DNA of 64,000 nucleotides from Pirellulaceae bacterium (GCA_018402565.1 JAGYIQ010000002.1:682001-746000), one strand, 5' to 3'; positions 26,698 to 35,014 are shown, counted from the first letter of the stretch. Notes: generated by a model from the letters alone, not told the origin. Made by a program: numbers and translations.

Positions 26698-26726
26698 AAA
26701 AACAGCGGGTCCAAAGTGGCCCGCTG
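26698..26726 (-). terminator. Intrinsic terminator of the small basic protein gene
   Basis: Stem CAGCGGGTC paired with GGCCCGCTG (26703-26711 with 26718-26726, one G-T pair). On the minus strand it is followed by a T run (AAAAA at 26698-26702 on +). It lies 27 nt past the stop of the gene at 26753. Confidence 0.7.
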
Positions 26727-26752
26727 CCATTGTTTAAAATTGGTCCGGACAA

Positions 26753-26953
26753 TTACTTGTCGTCGGCGGACTTGACCTTCTTCTTTTTCTTCATGGTGAT
26801 CTTCTTGACGCGAGTCTTGGCCATTCCCAAGACGGTGGCGTCTTCCGTCCAAGTCCCTTGGGCGATCCGTTGCGCCAATCGCTCGGAACGCTTCAATACG
26901 TTGCGGTCCTTGACCGAACCGGCCTTCACCTTCAAGCTTTTGTCAATCGTCAT
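26753..26953 (-). CDS. TIGR04137-like small basic protein
   Basis: 66 residues, very Lys/Arg-rich. The start at 26953 gives MTIDKSLKVKAGSVKDRNVLKRSERLAQRI, then WTEDATVLGMAKTRVKKI and a poly-Lys tail (KKKKKVKSADDK). The pattern MTIDKSLK...RNVL.R.ER...W.E...VLG.PK.RV is what I recall for the small basic protein family shared by Planctomycetes, Verrucomicrobia and Chlamydiae (TIGR04137), thought to be associated with ribosomal RNA; that role is unproven. The longer frame to 27121 lacks family similarity. It has its own terminator and is the last ordinary gene before the repeat island. Confidence 0.8.
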   Translation of the reverse strand: MTIDKSLKVKAGSVKDRNVLKRSERLAQRIAQGTWTEDATVLGMAKTRVKKITMKKKKKVKSADDK

Positions 26954-27184
26954 TGCAGATTCCGGTCCAAAAAACAGCCATTCTGGCCCCGGTCGGGCCA
27001 GATCAAGGTCACGCATTATAGTGGTCTCCCCGAGCCTCGACAAGGGTCTTTTCCCATCTTCCTGGCGATTGCCGTACGGAGAAATCACGGTCGCGAGGGG
27101 GGGTGCGAAAAGCATGCCCATCGCCCCTTCCTCGCACCGCCCCGAGCGGTTTTACCCCTCCGGAGCGGCGACTGAAGGCTAGAC

Positions 27185-27480
27185 GCTTCAGACAGGACGT
27201 GGCGCCGGTGTTTAACCGCAACGCCACAGGCGTGCGCGGTACCACGCTCGACTTGTCATACACACAAGACTTCGCAGCGACATTCACCCGCACCGCCGCC
27301 GGCGTGCGCGGGCCCCTGAGACCCGTTCCGCCATAAGCAGACTCCCAAGCCCTTTCGAGCCCAACTCTTATTGAGATGCCTCAACCGATGAGAGACTGAC
27401 TGCATACCACTCGACTAACACAACCTCCGAGCCAACACTAACTAAAGTCGGCTCTCGAACACAATCCAGCAGAGGACTGC
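27185..27480 (-). repeat. Diverged inverted copy of the 295-bp satellite
   Basis: Read on the minus strand this matches the tandem units at 32661-34133 over their full length. Landmarks are GTTTAACCGCAACGCCA, GACATTCACCCGCACC, CCCTTTCGAGCCCAACTCTT, CCTCAACCGATGAGAGACTG and CCAGCAGAGG on +. Identity is clearly lower than among the tandem copies. It marks the left edge of the repeat island. Confidence 0.85.
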
Positions 27481-27499
27481 TGCTCTACAGTTGCCCCTA

Positions 27500-28045
27500 T
27501 TCCTCCCTCCCCATTCCTCTCTCCCCATTCCTCCCTCCCCAGTCCTCCCTCCCCAGTCCTCTCTCCCCATTCCTCCCTCCCCAGTCCTCTGTCCCCATTC
27601 CTCTGTCCCCATTCCTCTGTCCCCATTCCTCTGTCCCCATTCCTCTGTCCCCATTCCTCTGTCCCCATTCCTCTGTCCCCATTCCTCTCTCCCCATTCCT
27701 CTGTCCCCATTCCTCTCTCCCCATTCCTCCGTCCCCATTCCTCTCTCCCCATTCCTCCCTCCCCATTCCTCTCTCCCCACTCCTCTCTCCCCATTCCTCT
27801 GTCCTCATTCCCCTGTCCGCATTCCTCTGTCCTCATTCCCCTGTCCCCATTCCTCTGTCCCCATTCCTCTCCCATTCCTCTGTCCCCATTCCTCTGTCCC
27901 CATTCCTCTCTCCCCATTCCTCTGTCCCCATTCCTCTGTCCCCATTCCTCTCTCCCCATTCCTCTCTCCTCATTCCTCTCTCCTCATTCCTCTGTCCCCA
28001 TTCCTCTGTCCCCATTCCTCTGTCCTCATTCCTCTCTCCACATCA
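27500..28045. repeat. 14-bp microsatellite, about 39 units
   Basis: Uninterrupted array of units such as CCCCATTCCTCTGT, with variants in which CTGT is CTCT, CCCT or CCGT and CCCC is CCTC. All three + frames and the opposite strand stay open for long stretches purely because the unit lacks stops. The resulting long open frames (for example 27491-28324 on +) are not credible genes. Confidence 0.95.
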
Positions 28046-28124
28046 AACTTCCAACCAGCAGAGGGCTGCTGGTCTACATTCCGCCCACCATCCCGGGCTT
28101 GTCCCGGTGGAGGCATGACTGACC

Positions 28125-28270
28125 GGCTACCGCCCTCCCCCCAATCATTAAAAAGAAGGATTATTGCCTCTTGGTCACACCGCCCCCGTGCCGGTTTACC
28201 CCGCCGGAGCGAAGTTTGGGTAGCTAGAACGCTCCCCCCAATAATCAAAAAGAAGGCTCTTCGCCCGTCG
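28125..28270 (-). repeat. Dispersed repeat with CCTTCTTTTTGAT core
   Basis: Contains GATTGGGG-type and CCTTCTTTTTNAT cores on the minus strand, the phrase GTGTGACCAAGAGGCAAT, and GCTCCGGCGGGGTAAACC. The same arrangement is repeated in direct orientation at 32316-32605 and 35015-35120. A partial second core is present at about 28238-28260. Confidence 0.75.
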
Positions 28271-28330
28271 CGAGCTGCTCGAACAGCCTACAAGTTGCAG
28301 CTTGACAACCTTGAGGGACCTTGAGCGTAC

Positions 28331-28836
28331 CTTGAGACCAGCTTGTCGATATGATTCTCAAGGGCGCCCGAAGTATTCGACCTTCTAATCTGCAGGCCGA
28401 AATGCAGCGGACCACTGCTGTAACATTGGGTTTTGGGGTGCAAAAGCAAAAACGATCAAGCTCGCCCTCGGTTGCGACAGATCATAGCTGCATCCCGCCT
28501 TGGTTGGCGGAATGCGGGATTTGGTCCCTGGGTAAGCCGATTTCGCTTGCCTCTTCCCCCGCCGGCCGGGTAAACTGGAAGTGGCGGTGTGTTGCTCGCC
28601 GTGACTTATCCGAGGGCCTTCGAGTGATTGGCAACCTTATTTCGCGTCGCAGTCCTTCCGCGGTGGCTTCTGCCACACAACCTCACTCTGTTACGCCGGT
28701 AGCCATGTAACAATGAGTGCACAACTGAGGAACTTGAGCATATTATTCGAAACTTTATTGACAAAAATAAAGCTGGTTGGCCTTATGGTTTTCCAAGGCC
28801 CTAAACACAGCAACTTGACAGGGACGAGAAAAAAAC
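28331..28836. other. About 500 nt without a recognisable gene
   Basis: Lies between the repeats and the WG-repeat gene. It contains a short imperfect hairpin around GCATCCCGCC...GGCGGAATGCGGG (about 28490-28518). The open frame 28351-28710 has no recognisable similarity or ribosome binding site and is not called. Confidence 0.4.
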
Positions 28837-29913
28837 ATGCCGCTTTCAATTCAACGAATGCAAATCAGCACCCGTCTCATTTTCGTATTACTAACGTGGC
28901 AAATCCTCGCAGCATCATGCCATCAACGTGACGAAGATTCGAAAGTGATGCTCGATTTTGCGGAGCAAGAGCAGGATGCACGCCTAACAATTGAAAAAGC
29001 CGACGAAGAGCCGGTGTTTCATTTGATTGCCGGAAGATTCGAACTTCGAACAAAATCTGGACAAGTACTGTGTCCAGATTTATTCGACGATTTCATACCC
29101 TATACGGAGGGATACGCAGCCGTAAACATTGGCGCAATCCGGGACCCAAACGGTCCGTTTCCATTCGGTGGACTGTGGGGCTATGTGAATAAAAGTGGCA
29201 AATATTCGATTCAAATACAGTATAAGGCTGCACGACCGTTTTCCGAGGGCCTTGCCCATGTTACGACCATTGATGGAGAACAGTTATTCGTAAACTACGA
29301 GGGCAGTCCGAAATTCAAACTACCGAATAATACTGGAATGGTCGGCGCTTTTTCCGAATCACTGATTGCGGTGGAGTATTCAGGTGCGCATCAAGAGGTT
29401 TATACAAGCTACATCGACAAGGAAGGCATATGCCAATTCGAGATTGCCGGGGAGGGCGAAGAGTTCTATGAGGAGATGGCGTTGTTTCGCTCTGACACGC
29501 TTGATGGCAAACGTTATGGGTACATAACCAATCGTGGAACTGTCGCCATACCCGCGACTTATGTGTATGCTCGACGATTTAGCGAAGGCCTTGCCGCAGT
29601 TTGTTTATCGCATGACCCTAAGCGACCTTCGCTTTCAAAGTGGGGTTTCATCGATAAACAGGGTAAACTGGTCATTGAATCTGCTTATTGTGAAGCAGAC
29701 TCTTTCTTCAATGGCGCCGCATTTGTTCGTCCCGCAACAGGAGCGTTTATCGCTCAAACAATAAGCGAATATGGCCAATGGGAAAGCAGCAATGGCTATT
29801 TCATCAACCGGCATGGTAAACGAGTTGCTCCAGCCAATCGGCGGAAACGGCTTGAAAATGCATGGAGAAAATGCTGGGATGTTGCGCAAGAGCCCTTCAA
29901 AGTCAGTCAATAG
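28837..29913 (+). CDS. WG-repeat lipoprotein
   Basis: 358 residues. The N-terminal signal ends in lipobox LAASC (about 24-28). At least four WG/KWG-type beta repeats follow, for example LWGYVNKSGKYSIQIQYKAARPFSEGLAHV, RYGYITNRGTVAIPATYVYARRFSEGLAAV and KWGFIDKQGKLVIESAYCEADSFFNGAAFV. These are the W/Y-G-(Y/F)-I-(D/N)-x-x-G and F-x-E/N-G-x-A motifs of the family. WG repeats form surface beta-propeller or solenoid modules of unknown ligand. Base composition is visibly more AT-rich than the neighbouring core genes, and it sits between repeats and a transposase remnant, consistent with acquisition by transfer. Confidence 0.8.
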   Translation: MPLSIQRMQISTRLIFVLLTWQILAASCHQRDEDSKVMLDFAEQEQDARLTIEKADEEPVFHLIAGRFELRTKSGQVLCPDLFDDFIPYTEGYAAVNIGAIRDPNGPFPFGGLWGYVNKSGKYSIQIQYKAARPFSEGLAHVTTIDGEQLFVNYEGSPKFKLPNNTGMVGAFSESLIAVEYSGAHQEVYTSYIDKEGICQFEIAGEGEEFYEEMALFRSDTLDGKRYGYITNRGTVAIPATYVYARRFSEGLAAVCLSHDPKRPSLSKWGFIDKQGKLVIESAYCEADSFFNGAAFVRPATGAFIAQTISEYGQWESSNGYFINRHGKRVAPANRRKRLENAWRKCWDVAQEPFKVSQ

Positions 29914-29953
29914 TTAATGGATAAGCTATTCAGGGTATTGCGAGCGACAGTTT

Positions 29954-29996
29954 GTTCAAGAAAGCCCAGTAAACAACTTCGATTCTGAGAATTAGG
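29954..29996 (+). repeat. 43-bp post-gene repeat, copy 1
   Basis: Begins GTTCAAGAAAGCCCAGTAAA and ends CGATTCTGAGAATTAGG, 41 nt after the WG-repeat gene's stop. It contains the small palindrome ATTCTGAGAAT. The second copy lies at 31703-31745 in the same orientation, after the next accessory gene. Confidence 0.8.
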
Positions 29997-30047
29997 GCGA
30001 TAAAGCAACCCAGTTTCTGTAAATTTGCTTGAGATCGGTAATCCTTT

Positions 30048-30721
30048 CTACTGTTGATTTTGGAACGTGAGGTAGCTCATCGGTGTGGTTTCCCACTCGT
30101 CGCTGAACTCGGCTAGCACGGCGGTGGCTAGTCGTAGTAGGGATGCCTCGTTGGGGAACAGCGTAGCGACCCGAGTTCGTCGCTTCAGCTCTCGGTTCTG
30201 TCGTTCCAGCATGTTCGTGGTTCGCATTCGCTTGCGATGCCCCTCAGGTAGGCTGAAGATCGTCAGGCCGTCCGGTACGTTGTCCTCGACCCACTGGACC
30301 AACTTGGGGGCGGAATCTTGGTAGGTTTTAGCGAATCGCTTGATTCCTTCCGTTGCATCAGCCAGGTCCCGGGCGTTGTAGATATCTCGTAAATCCGCCG
30401 CCACTTTCGATCGCATCTCGACCTTGGGCACGTCTTGCATCGCATTTTGCGTCAGATGGAAAACTCCCCGTCGCGAGTCTGGGGGACCTGTAGTTCGATT
30501 TTTCCGAACCGCGCAGTGACAGTTTTGTTCTTGTATCCATTGGCATAGGACTTTCGATCGTCCGTCCGCTGATAGGGTTCGGCGTTGAGGTGTTGCGCGC
30601 GTTCGATTTTCATCGCCTCGTTGAAGAGGATCTGCATGGCGTTGGCCATACCATCGAAACCGTGCTCTGCTAGCAACTGGACAACCTCGTACACGTTGTT
30701 AGAATGGGCGGGCTGGGTCAT
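30048..30721 (-). mobile_element. IS256-family transposase remnant with internal deletion
   Basis: The N-terminal part (30452-30721, MTQPAHSNNVYEVVQLLAEHG ... YANGYKNKTVTARFGKIELQVPQTRDGEF) and the C-terminal part (about 30048-30465, FHLTQNAMQDVPKVEMRS ... RTTNMLERQNRELKRRTRVATLFPNEASLLRLATAVL) both match IS256/Mutator-type transposases of about 400 residues. They are fused directly at GEF/FHLTQ with a +1 shift, removing about 170 residues that include the two catalytic Asp; the C-terminal Glu (MLERQNRE) remains. The copy is therefore inactive. I could not define terminal inverted repeats or a target duplication. Confidence 0.88.
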
Positions 30722-31004
30722 GTTTGGTCTCCTTTTGGTTTGTGATTACTCCAAAAAGAAAACCGATCTGGCCCACCTTTTCAAGTTCAATTTCTTGACG
30801 AAGGTGGCTCGGCATCGCCGGCAGAAACAGGAGGGCGTTCTGCGTTTCGCTTGCTGCGATCGTTCCACTCCGAATTCCCCCCTGTTTTTCACACTGCTGG
30901 CTGAGGAATTTGCAGAAACAAAGCTACACTACCAAAGCCAAAAACGCGAGGGAAGAGCCCCGCTTGTTTAAGAAAAGGTTTTATTCTTCCGGGAGTCCAG
31001 TACG

Positions 31005-31691
31005 GTGATTCAAGTTTTACGCAATGACCCAATGTTTGGTGGCTTTTCGTATGTTATTACCTCATTAAATGATGCGAAAGAGTTGCCATCGAAATACAAC
31101 GAACTGATTACAGATCTGGAGATTAAGGCTTTGTCTGATCATAAGACATTTTTTTCTGCGTTGCACGACAAGTGTGCGTTTTATCCGATGAAGTCTTGGC
31201 TTTGCCTGGTTGCTTCGTCAGAGAGCATTTCGCTCACCCTGTACATTGATGACATGAAGCAGCGCGCTGCACTAATTAATGCATTAGGAGTCAGCATTGT
31301 ACTAAAACCGTCATCTTCACTTTTGCCCGTTCATGCATCAAGATGGCTTTGGGACGTTTTTGATATTGTTGGATCGATCCATGAGTGCGGGTTTGGCGCA
31401 CCATACGTTCTTGAGACTGGAGAGCATGGCGTAATTGAGGAATTTGATAAAAGAACTGCTGATTACTCATCTGGACCTGCGGCTGGGTCCTACGTGACGC
31501 AGTTTTATACCGCGGATTGTGGTGACCGACTACTTGCAGTTGGTAATCAAGTATTTCATTATCACATCGGTGGTTCGATTTGCGAGGGCGATTCCGTGGA
31601 GCAAGTACTGACTCAGTATTTCCGATTACTTTCTGGAACTGAAAGTTCTTTTAGTTGTCATATTCCGTACGGAAATGTCAAGGAAAAATAA
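31005..31691 (+). CDS. Accessory hypothetical protein
   Basis: 228 residues, GTG start. AT-rich and atypical for the window. It begins MIQVLRNDPMFGGFSYVITSLNDAKELPSKYNELITDLEI and contains a WLWDVFDIVGSIHECGFGAPYVLETGE segment and, near the C-terminus, SYVTQFYTADCGDRLLAVGNQVFHYHIGGSI. No signal peptide or membrane segment is visible. I do not recognise the family. The size, acidic beta-rich character and accessory setting would suit an immunity-type (for example SUKH-like) or phage-related protein, but this is speculation. It is followed 11 nt after the stop by the same 43-bp repeat that follows the WG-repeat gene. Confidence 0.65.
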   Translation: MIQVLRNDPMFGGFSYVITSLNDAKELPSKYNELITDLEIKALSDHKTFFSALHDKCAFYPMKSWLCLVASSESISLTLYIDDMKQRAALINALGVSIVLKPSSSLLPVHASRWLWDVFDIVGSIHECGFGAPYVLETGEHGVIEEFDKRTADYSSGPAAGSYVTQFYTADCGDRLLAVGNQVFHYHIGGSICEGDSVEQVLTQYFRLLSGTESSFSCHIPYGNVKEK

Positions 31692-31702
31692 ACACAATTC
31701 CC

Positions 31703-31745
31703 GTTCAAGAATACCCCGTAAATAACCCCGATTCTGAGAATTAGG
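31703..31745 (+). repeat. 43-bp post-gene repeat, copy 2
   Basis: Begins GTTCAAGAATACCCCGTAAA and ends CGATTCTGAGAATTAGG. It differs from copy 1 at about seven positions, with the last 17 bp identical. Confidence 0.8.
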
Positions 31746-32130
31746 CCGGGAGCTGCCGCCGGACGACCGCGGATTGGCATGGAGTTCACTAACCGAAAGA
31801 TAGGGCGATTTTAGCCCCAGCGGTCAGATTGGGAGGCGGAAGACAGCACGATTTCGCGTCGACAGAGCAGATAAGCCGATGGGCGACAGTGATTTTTGGT
31901 CGCGTGGGGCTGGGCGAAGACAGACCGGCCGCCAGGCAGGCGGTTGGGCTCGCTGCTGAAAGGACGTTTTTATTGGCCGCGAGAGGTGCGACCTGGAGGA
32001 ATGTTCTTGGTTATTGGTTCTTCGTCAGGTTTAAGTCTTAGATTGAAGTAAGTCCAATTTCGGGACTCAGAATCCGCAGTCTATCAAGCCCTCCTCCTGG
32101 CATGCAAGCTCGACTCGCCACAAGTTGCCC
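31746..32130. other. About 385 nt with no recognised feature
   Basis: GC-mixed sequence between the second post-gene repeat and the dispersed repeats. A 70-codon open frame at 31829-32041 has no recognisable content. Confidence 0.4.
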
Positions 32131-32139
32131 GTCTGAACC

Positions 32140-32250
32140 CAGTCGCCTGCTCGGAGGCCCGGAGGGCCGGCACAACCCCTGCCGGTGGCGTCAGCCACCG
32201 GTCGACGGGGCACCGCGATCAGAAGGCCCGGAGGGCCGACACAAGGGCCG
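32140..32250. repeat. CCCGGAGGGCCG dispersed repeat
   Basis: Two copies of GGCCCGGAGGGCCGNCACAA (about 32156 and 32225) bracket a hairpin CCGGTGGC/GCCACCGG (about 32181-32201). A relative at about 43932-44040 keeps the same order: GGCCCGGAGGGTCGACACAA, CCCCTGCC, a CCACCGGT arm, then GGCCGGGAGGGACGGCACA. Typical of small interspersed planctomycete repeats. Confidence 0.8.
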
Positions 32251-32315
32251 AACGGGATGGAAAGGCAGAAGTGTTTTTGGCACGAAGATTGCGGGTTGAG
32301 CAACTCGTGCTCAGT

Positions 32316-32605
32316 CCCACGGGTGAACCCGCTGGAACCGATGTGACCAAGGGGCAACGGGCCTTCTTTTTGATTGTTGTGGGGGGCGTACTCGCTGCCA
32401 AACTTTCGGTCCCACGGGTGAACCCGCGGGGGCCGTGTGACCAAGAGGCAACGAGCCTTCTTTTTGATCGTTGGCGGGGCGGTCTAGCTACCCAAACTTT
32501 CGCTCCGGCGGGGTAAACCCACCGGGGGCGGTGTGACCAAGGGGCGGAGGGCCTTCTTTTTGATCGTTGGGGGGCGGTGGTAGCCGTCAGTTGCCGCTCC
32601 GCCGG
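32316..32605 (+). repeat. About 95-bp tandem repeat, three units
   Basis: Units start near 32316, 32410 and 32505. Each has GGGTGAACCCGC (or GGGTAAACCCAC), then GTGTGACCAAGAGGCAACG, then CCTTCTTTTTGATCGTTG, then a variable GC-rich stretch ending in CCAAACTTTCG. The GGGTGAACCC segment is itself palindromic. Related copies occur at 28125 (inverted) and 35015 (direct). Confidence 0.85.
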
Positions 32606-32660
32606 GCAGAGCCACGACGGAAGCGGCCGTAGACCAGTAGCCGTATGTAGACCAGCAGCC

Positions 32661-34140
32661 CTCTGCTGGTTTGTGATTGAGAGCCGGCCTCAATAGGTGT
32701 TCGCTCGGAGATGTGTCACGAAAGTGGTAGGCTGTCAGTCTCTCATCGGTTGAGGCGTCTCAACAAGAGTTGGGCTCGAAAGGGTTTGAGCGTCTGCGTA
32801 CCGTGGAACTGGTCTTAGGGTGCCGCGCACGCCGCCGGTCGTGCGGGTGAACGTCGCTGCAGGGTCTTGTCTGTCGGTCACGTCGCGCAGGGTGCCGCGC
32901 ACGCCTCTGGCGTTGCGGTTAAACACCGCCGCCATGTCCTATCTGGAACGCTGCCCTCTGCTGGTTTGTGATTGAGAGCCGGCCTCAATAGGTGTTCGCT
33001 CGGAGATATGTCACGAAAGTGGTAGGCTGTCAGTCTCTCATCGGTTGAGGCGTCTCAACAAGAGCTGGGCTCGAAAGGGTTTGAGCGTCTGCGTACCGTG
33101 GAACTGGTCTCAGGGTGCCGCGCACGCCGCCGGTCGTGCGGGTGAACGTCGCTGCAGGGTCTTGTCTGTCGGTCACGTCGCGCAGGGTGCCGCGCACGCC
33201 TCTGGCGTTGCGGTTAAACACCGCCGCCGCGTCCTATCTCGAACGCTGCCCTCTGCTGGTTTGTGATTGAGAGCCGGCCTCAATAGGTGTTCGCTCGGAG
33301 ATGTGTCACGAAAGTGGTAGGCTGTCAGTCTCTCATCGGTTGAGGCGTCTCAACAAGAGTTGGGCTCGAAAGGGTTTGAGCGTCTGCGTACCGTGGAACT
33401 GGTCTCAGGGTGCCGCGCACGCCGCCGGTCGTGCGGGTGAACGTCGCTGCAGGGTCTTGTCTGTCGGTCTCGTCGCGCAGGGTGCCGCGCGCCTCTGGCG
33501 TTGCGGTTAAACACCGCCGCCGCGTCCTATCTCGAACGCTGCCCTCTGCTGGTTTGTGATTGAGAGCCGGCCTCAATAGGTGTTCGCTCGGAGATATGTC
33601 ACGAAAGTGGTAGGCTGTCAGTCTCTCATCGGTTGAGGCGTCTCAACAAGAGTTGGGCTCGAAAGGGTTTGAGCGTCTGCGTACCGTGGAACTGGTCTCA
33701 GGGTGCCGCGCACGCCGCCGGTCGTGCGGGTGAACGTCGCTGCAGGGTCTTGTCTGTCGGTCTCGTCGCGCAGGGTGCCGCGCACGCCTCTGGCGTTGCG
33801 GTTAAACACCGCCGCCATGTCCTATCTGGAACGCTGCCCTCTGCTGGTTTGTGATTGAGAGCCGGCCTCAATAGGTGTTCGCTCGGAGATGTGTCACGAA
33901 AGTGGTAGGCTGTCAGTCTCTCATCGGTTGAGGCGTCTCAACAAGAGTTGGGCTCGAAAGGGTTTGAGCGTCTGCGTACCGTGGAACTGGTCTCAGGGGA
34001 CCGCGCACGCCGCCGGTCGTGCGGGTGAACGTCGCTGCAGGGTCTTGTCTGTCGGTCACGTCGCGCAGGGTGCCGCGCACGCCTCTGGCGTTGCGGTTAA
34101 ACACCGCCGCCATGTCCTATCTGGAACGCTGCCCTCTGCT
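32661..34140. repeat. 295-bp satellite, five tandem copies
   Basis: Units begin with CTCTGCTGGTTTGTGATTGA at 32661, 32956, 33251, 33544 and 33839, and the next CTCTGCTGGTTTG falls at 34134. Periods are 295, 295, 293, 295 and 295. Copies differ at only a few positions; the third lacks 2 bp in GCGCACGCC. Within each unit the phrase CAGGGTGCCGCGCACGCC occurs twice about 80 bp apart, followed by related GTGCGGGTGAAC / GTTGCGGTTAAAC. Short open frames recur on both strands but simply follow the repeat. A diverged inverted copy is at 27185-27480. Confidence 0.95.
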
Positions 34141-34200
34141 GGTTTGAAGTGCAGAAAAGTCTTGCCTTTTGCTCCCGTGTGGAAGCGAGATGGGCCTAAG

Positions 34201-34350
34201 GTAGCAGGCACTCTCCGAGTGCCGTCCGCCAAATGTTGAAAGTCTGGAAACGCTAGTCATCAGCGTCCCGCACCGAGGCGGTTAAGTTCGTTGGCGAGGT
34301 TTGTTTTGGGGCGACGTTTTGGCGGACGGCACTCGGAGAGTGCCTGCTAC
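34201..34350. repeat. 33-bp perfect inverted repeat around an 84-bp core
   Basis: Left arm 34201-34233 starts GTAGCAGGCACTCTCCGAGT; right arm 34318-34350 is its exact reverse complement. Each arm contains an internal palindrome GCACTC-TCC-GAGTGC. The layout resembles a paired REP/BIME unit or a small non-autonomous element. The core carries no gene. The remaining sequence to about 34778 shows nothing recognisable. Confidence 0.92.
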
Positions 34351-34778
34351 TAGGGTGCCCCGCACCTCCGCAGTGGTTCAGACCAGCGGGTCGTCGTTCG
34401 CTATCCGGCCCAGCCGGTAGCTGAACCGCGAGAGGAGGGAAGGACGCAGAGAAATCCAACCGCCCCGATAGCTTTGCGAACTGGCAGGGTTGGCTGCTGT
34501 TTTTCGGCCTTTGTGGGCTTGTGGGACCCCAGTTCTCTGGATTAGTGACGATTAGCGTCGATTAGTGTTCCACCCGCCTTCCGAGTTACCCAGCACTGGA
34601 AATTTTCCGAGGAATCAGGTAGCGATAAGGTTGGCTCTGGGCCGAGCCGTTCTTGCACTGTTTATGATGGGTTCTGTTTGGCACACGCGTGAATGGCGAT
34701 GTGCCACGGGCGACGGGCCACTTTTGGGGTCGTTGGGGAGATGGTGGTAGCCGGTCAGCCAGCGCCCCACCAGTATCA

Positions 34779-35007
34779 GGGGCTTGTTGTTTTTTTCAGA
34801 CTTGCTCACGAACTTGCCGCCCACCTCAACGAAACCCTGCAAGAACACGGCTTCTACGTCTCAATCGAAACGCTTGAGGGCTTGTTGATTTTTCCAGACT
34901 TACACGCGAAATTGTCGCCCGATTCGATGAAATCGAATAAAAATACGGCGTTTTCCCGTCAATCGAAATGCTTGACGCATTCCGCTACGGAAAAATCAAC
35001 AAGCCCC
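34779..35007. repeat. About 97-bp CTTGTTGATTTTTCC repeat, two units plus closing arm
   Basis: A degenerate unit (34779-34872) and a good unit (34873-34970) start GGGCTTGTTGATTTTTCCAG and end CAATCGAAATG. A closing arm follows (34971-35007) that contains GGAAAAATCAACAAGCCC, the inverse of the unit start, so the array can fold end to end. The same two-units-plus-arm design recurs at 41452-41725. Confidence 0.85.
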
Positions 35008-35014
35008 AAACCCG

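Noticed and set aside
27491-28324. 277-codon open frame on + and 173-codon frame on -
   Set aside because: Both are translations of the 14-bp microsatellite, which lacks stops; no ribosome binding site or non-repetitive protein content.
28351-28710. 119-codon open frame on +
   Set aside because: No recognisable motif, signal or ribosome binding site, and an overlapping frame on the other strand is equally open.
32661-34140. CRISPR array
   Set aside because: The repeated unit is 293-295 bp and nearly identical throughout; there are no unique spacers and no cas genes.
32735-34239. Series of 60-116-codon open frames in the satellite
   Set aside because: They recur once per repeat unit on both strands and have no start signals. 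Kept only as a note because one frame is partly preserved in the diverged copy.
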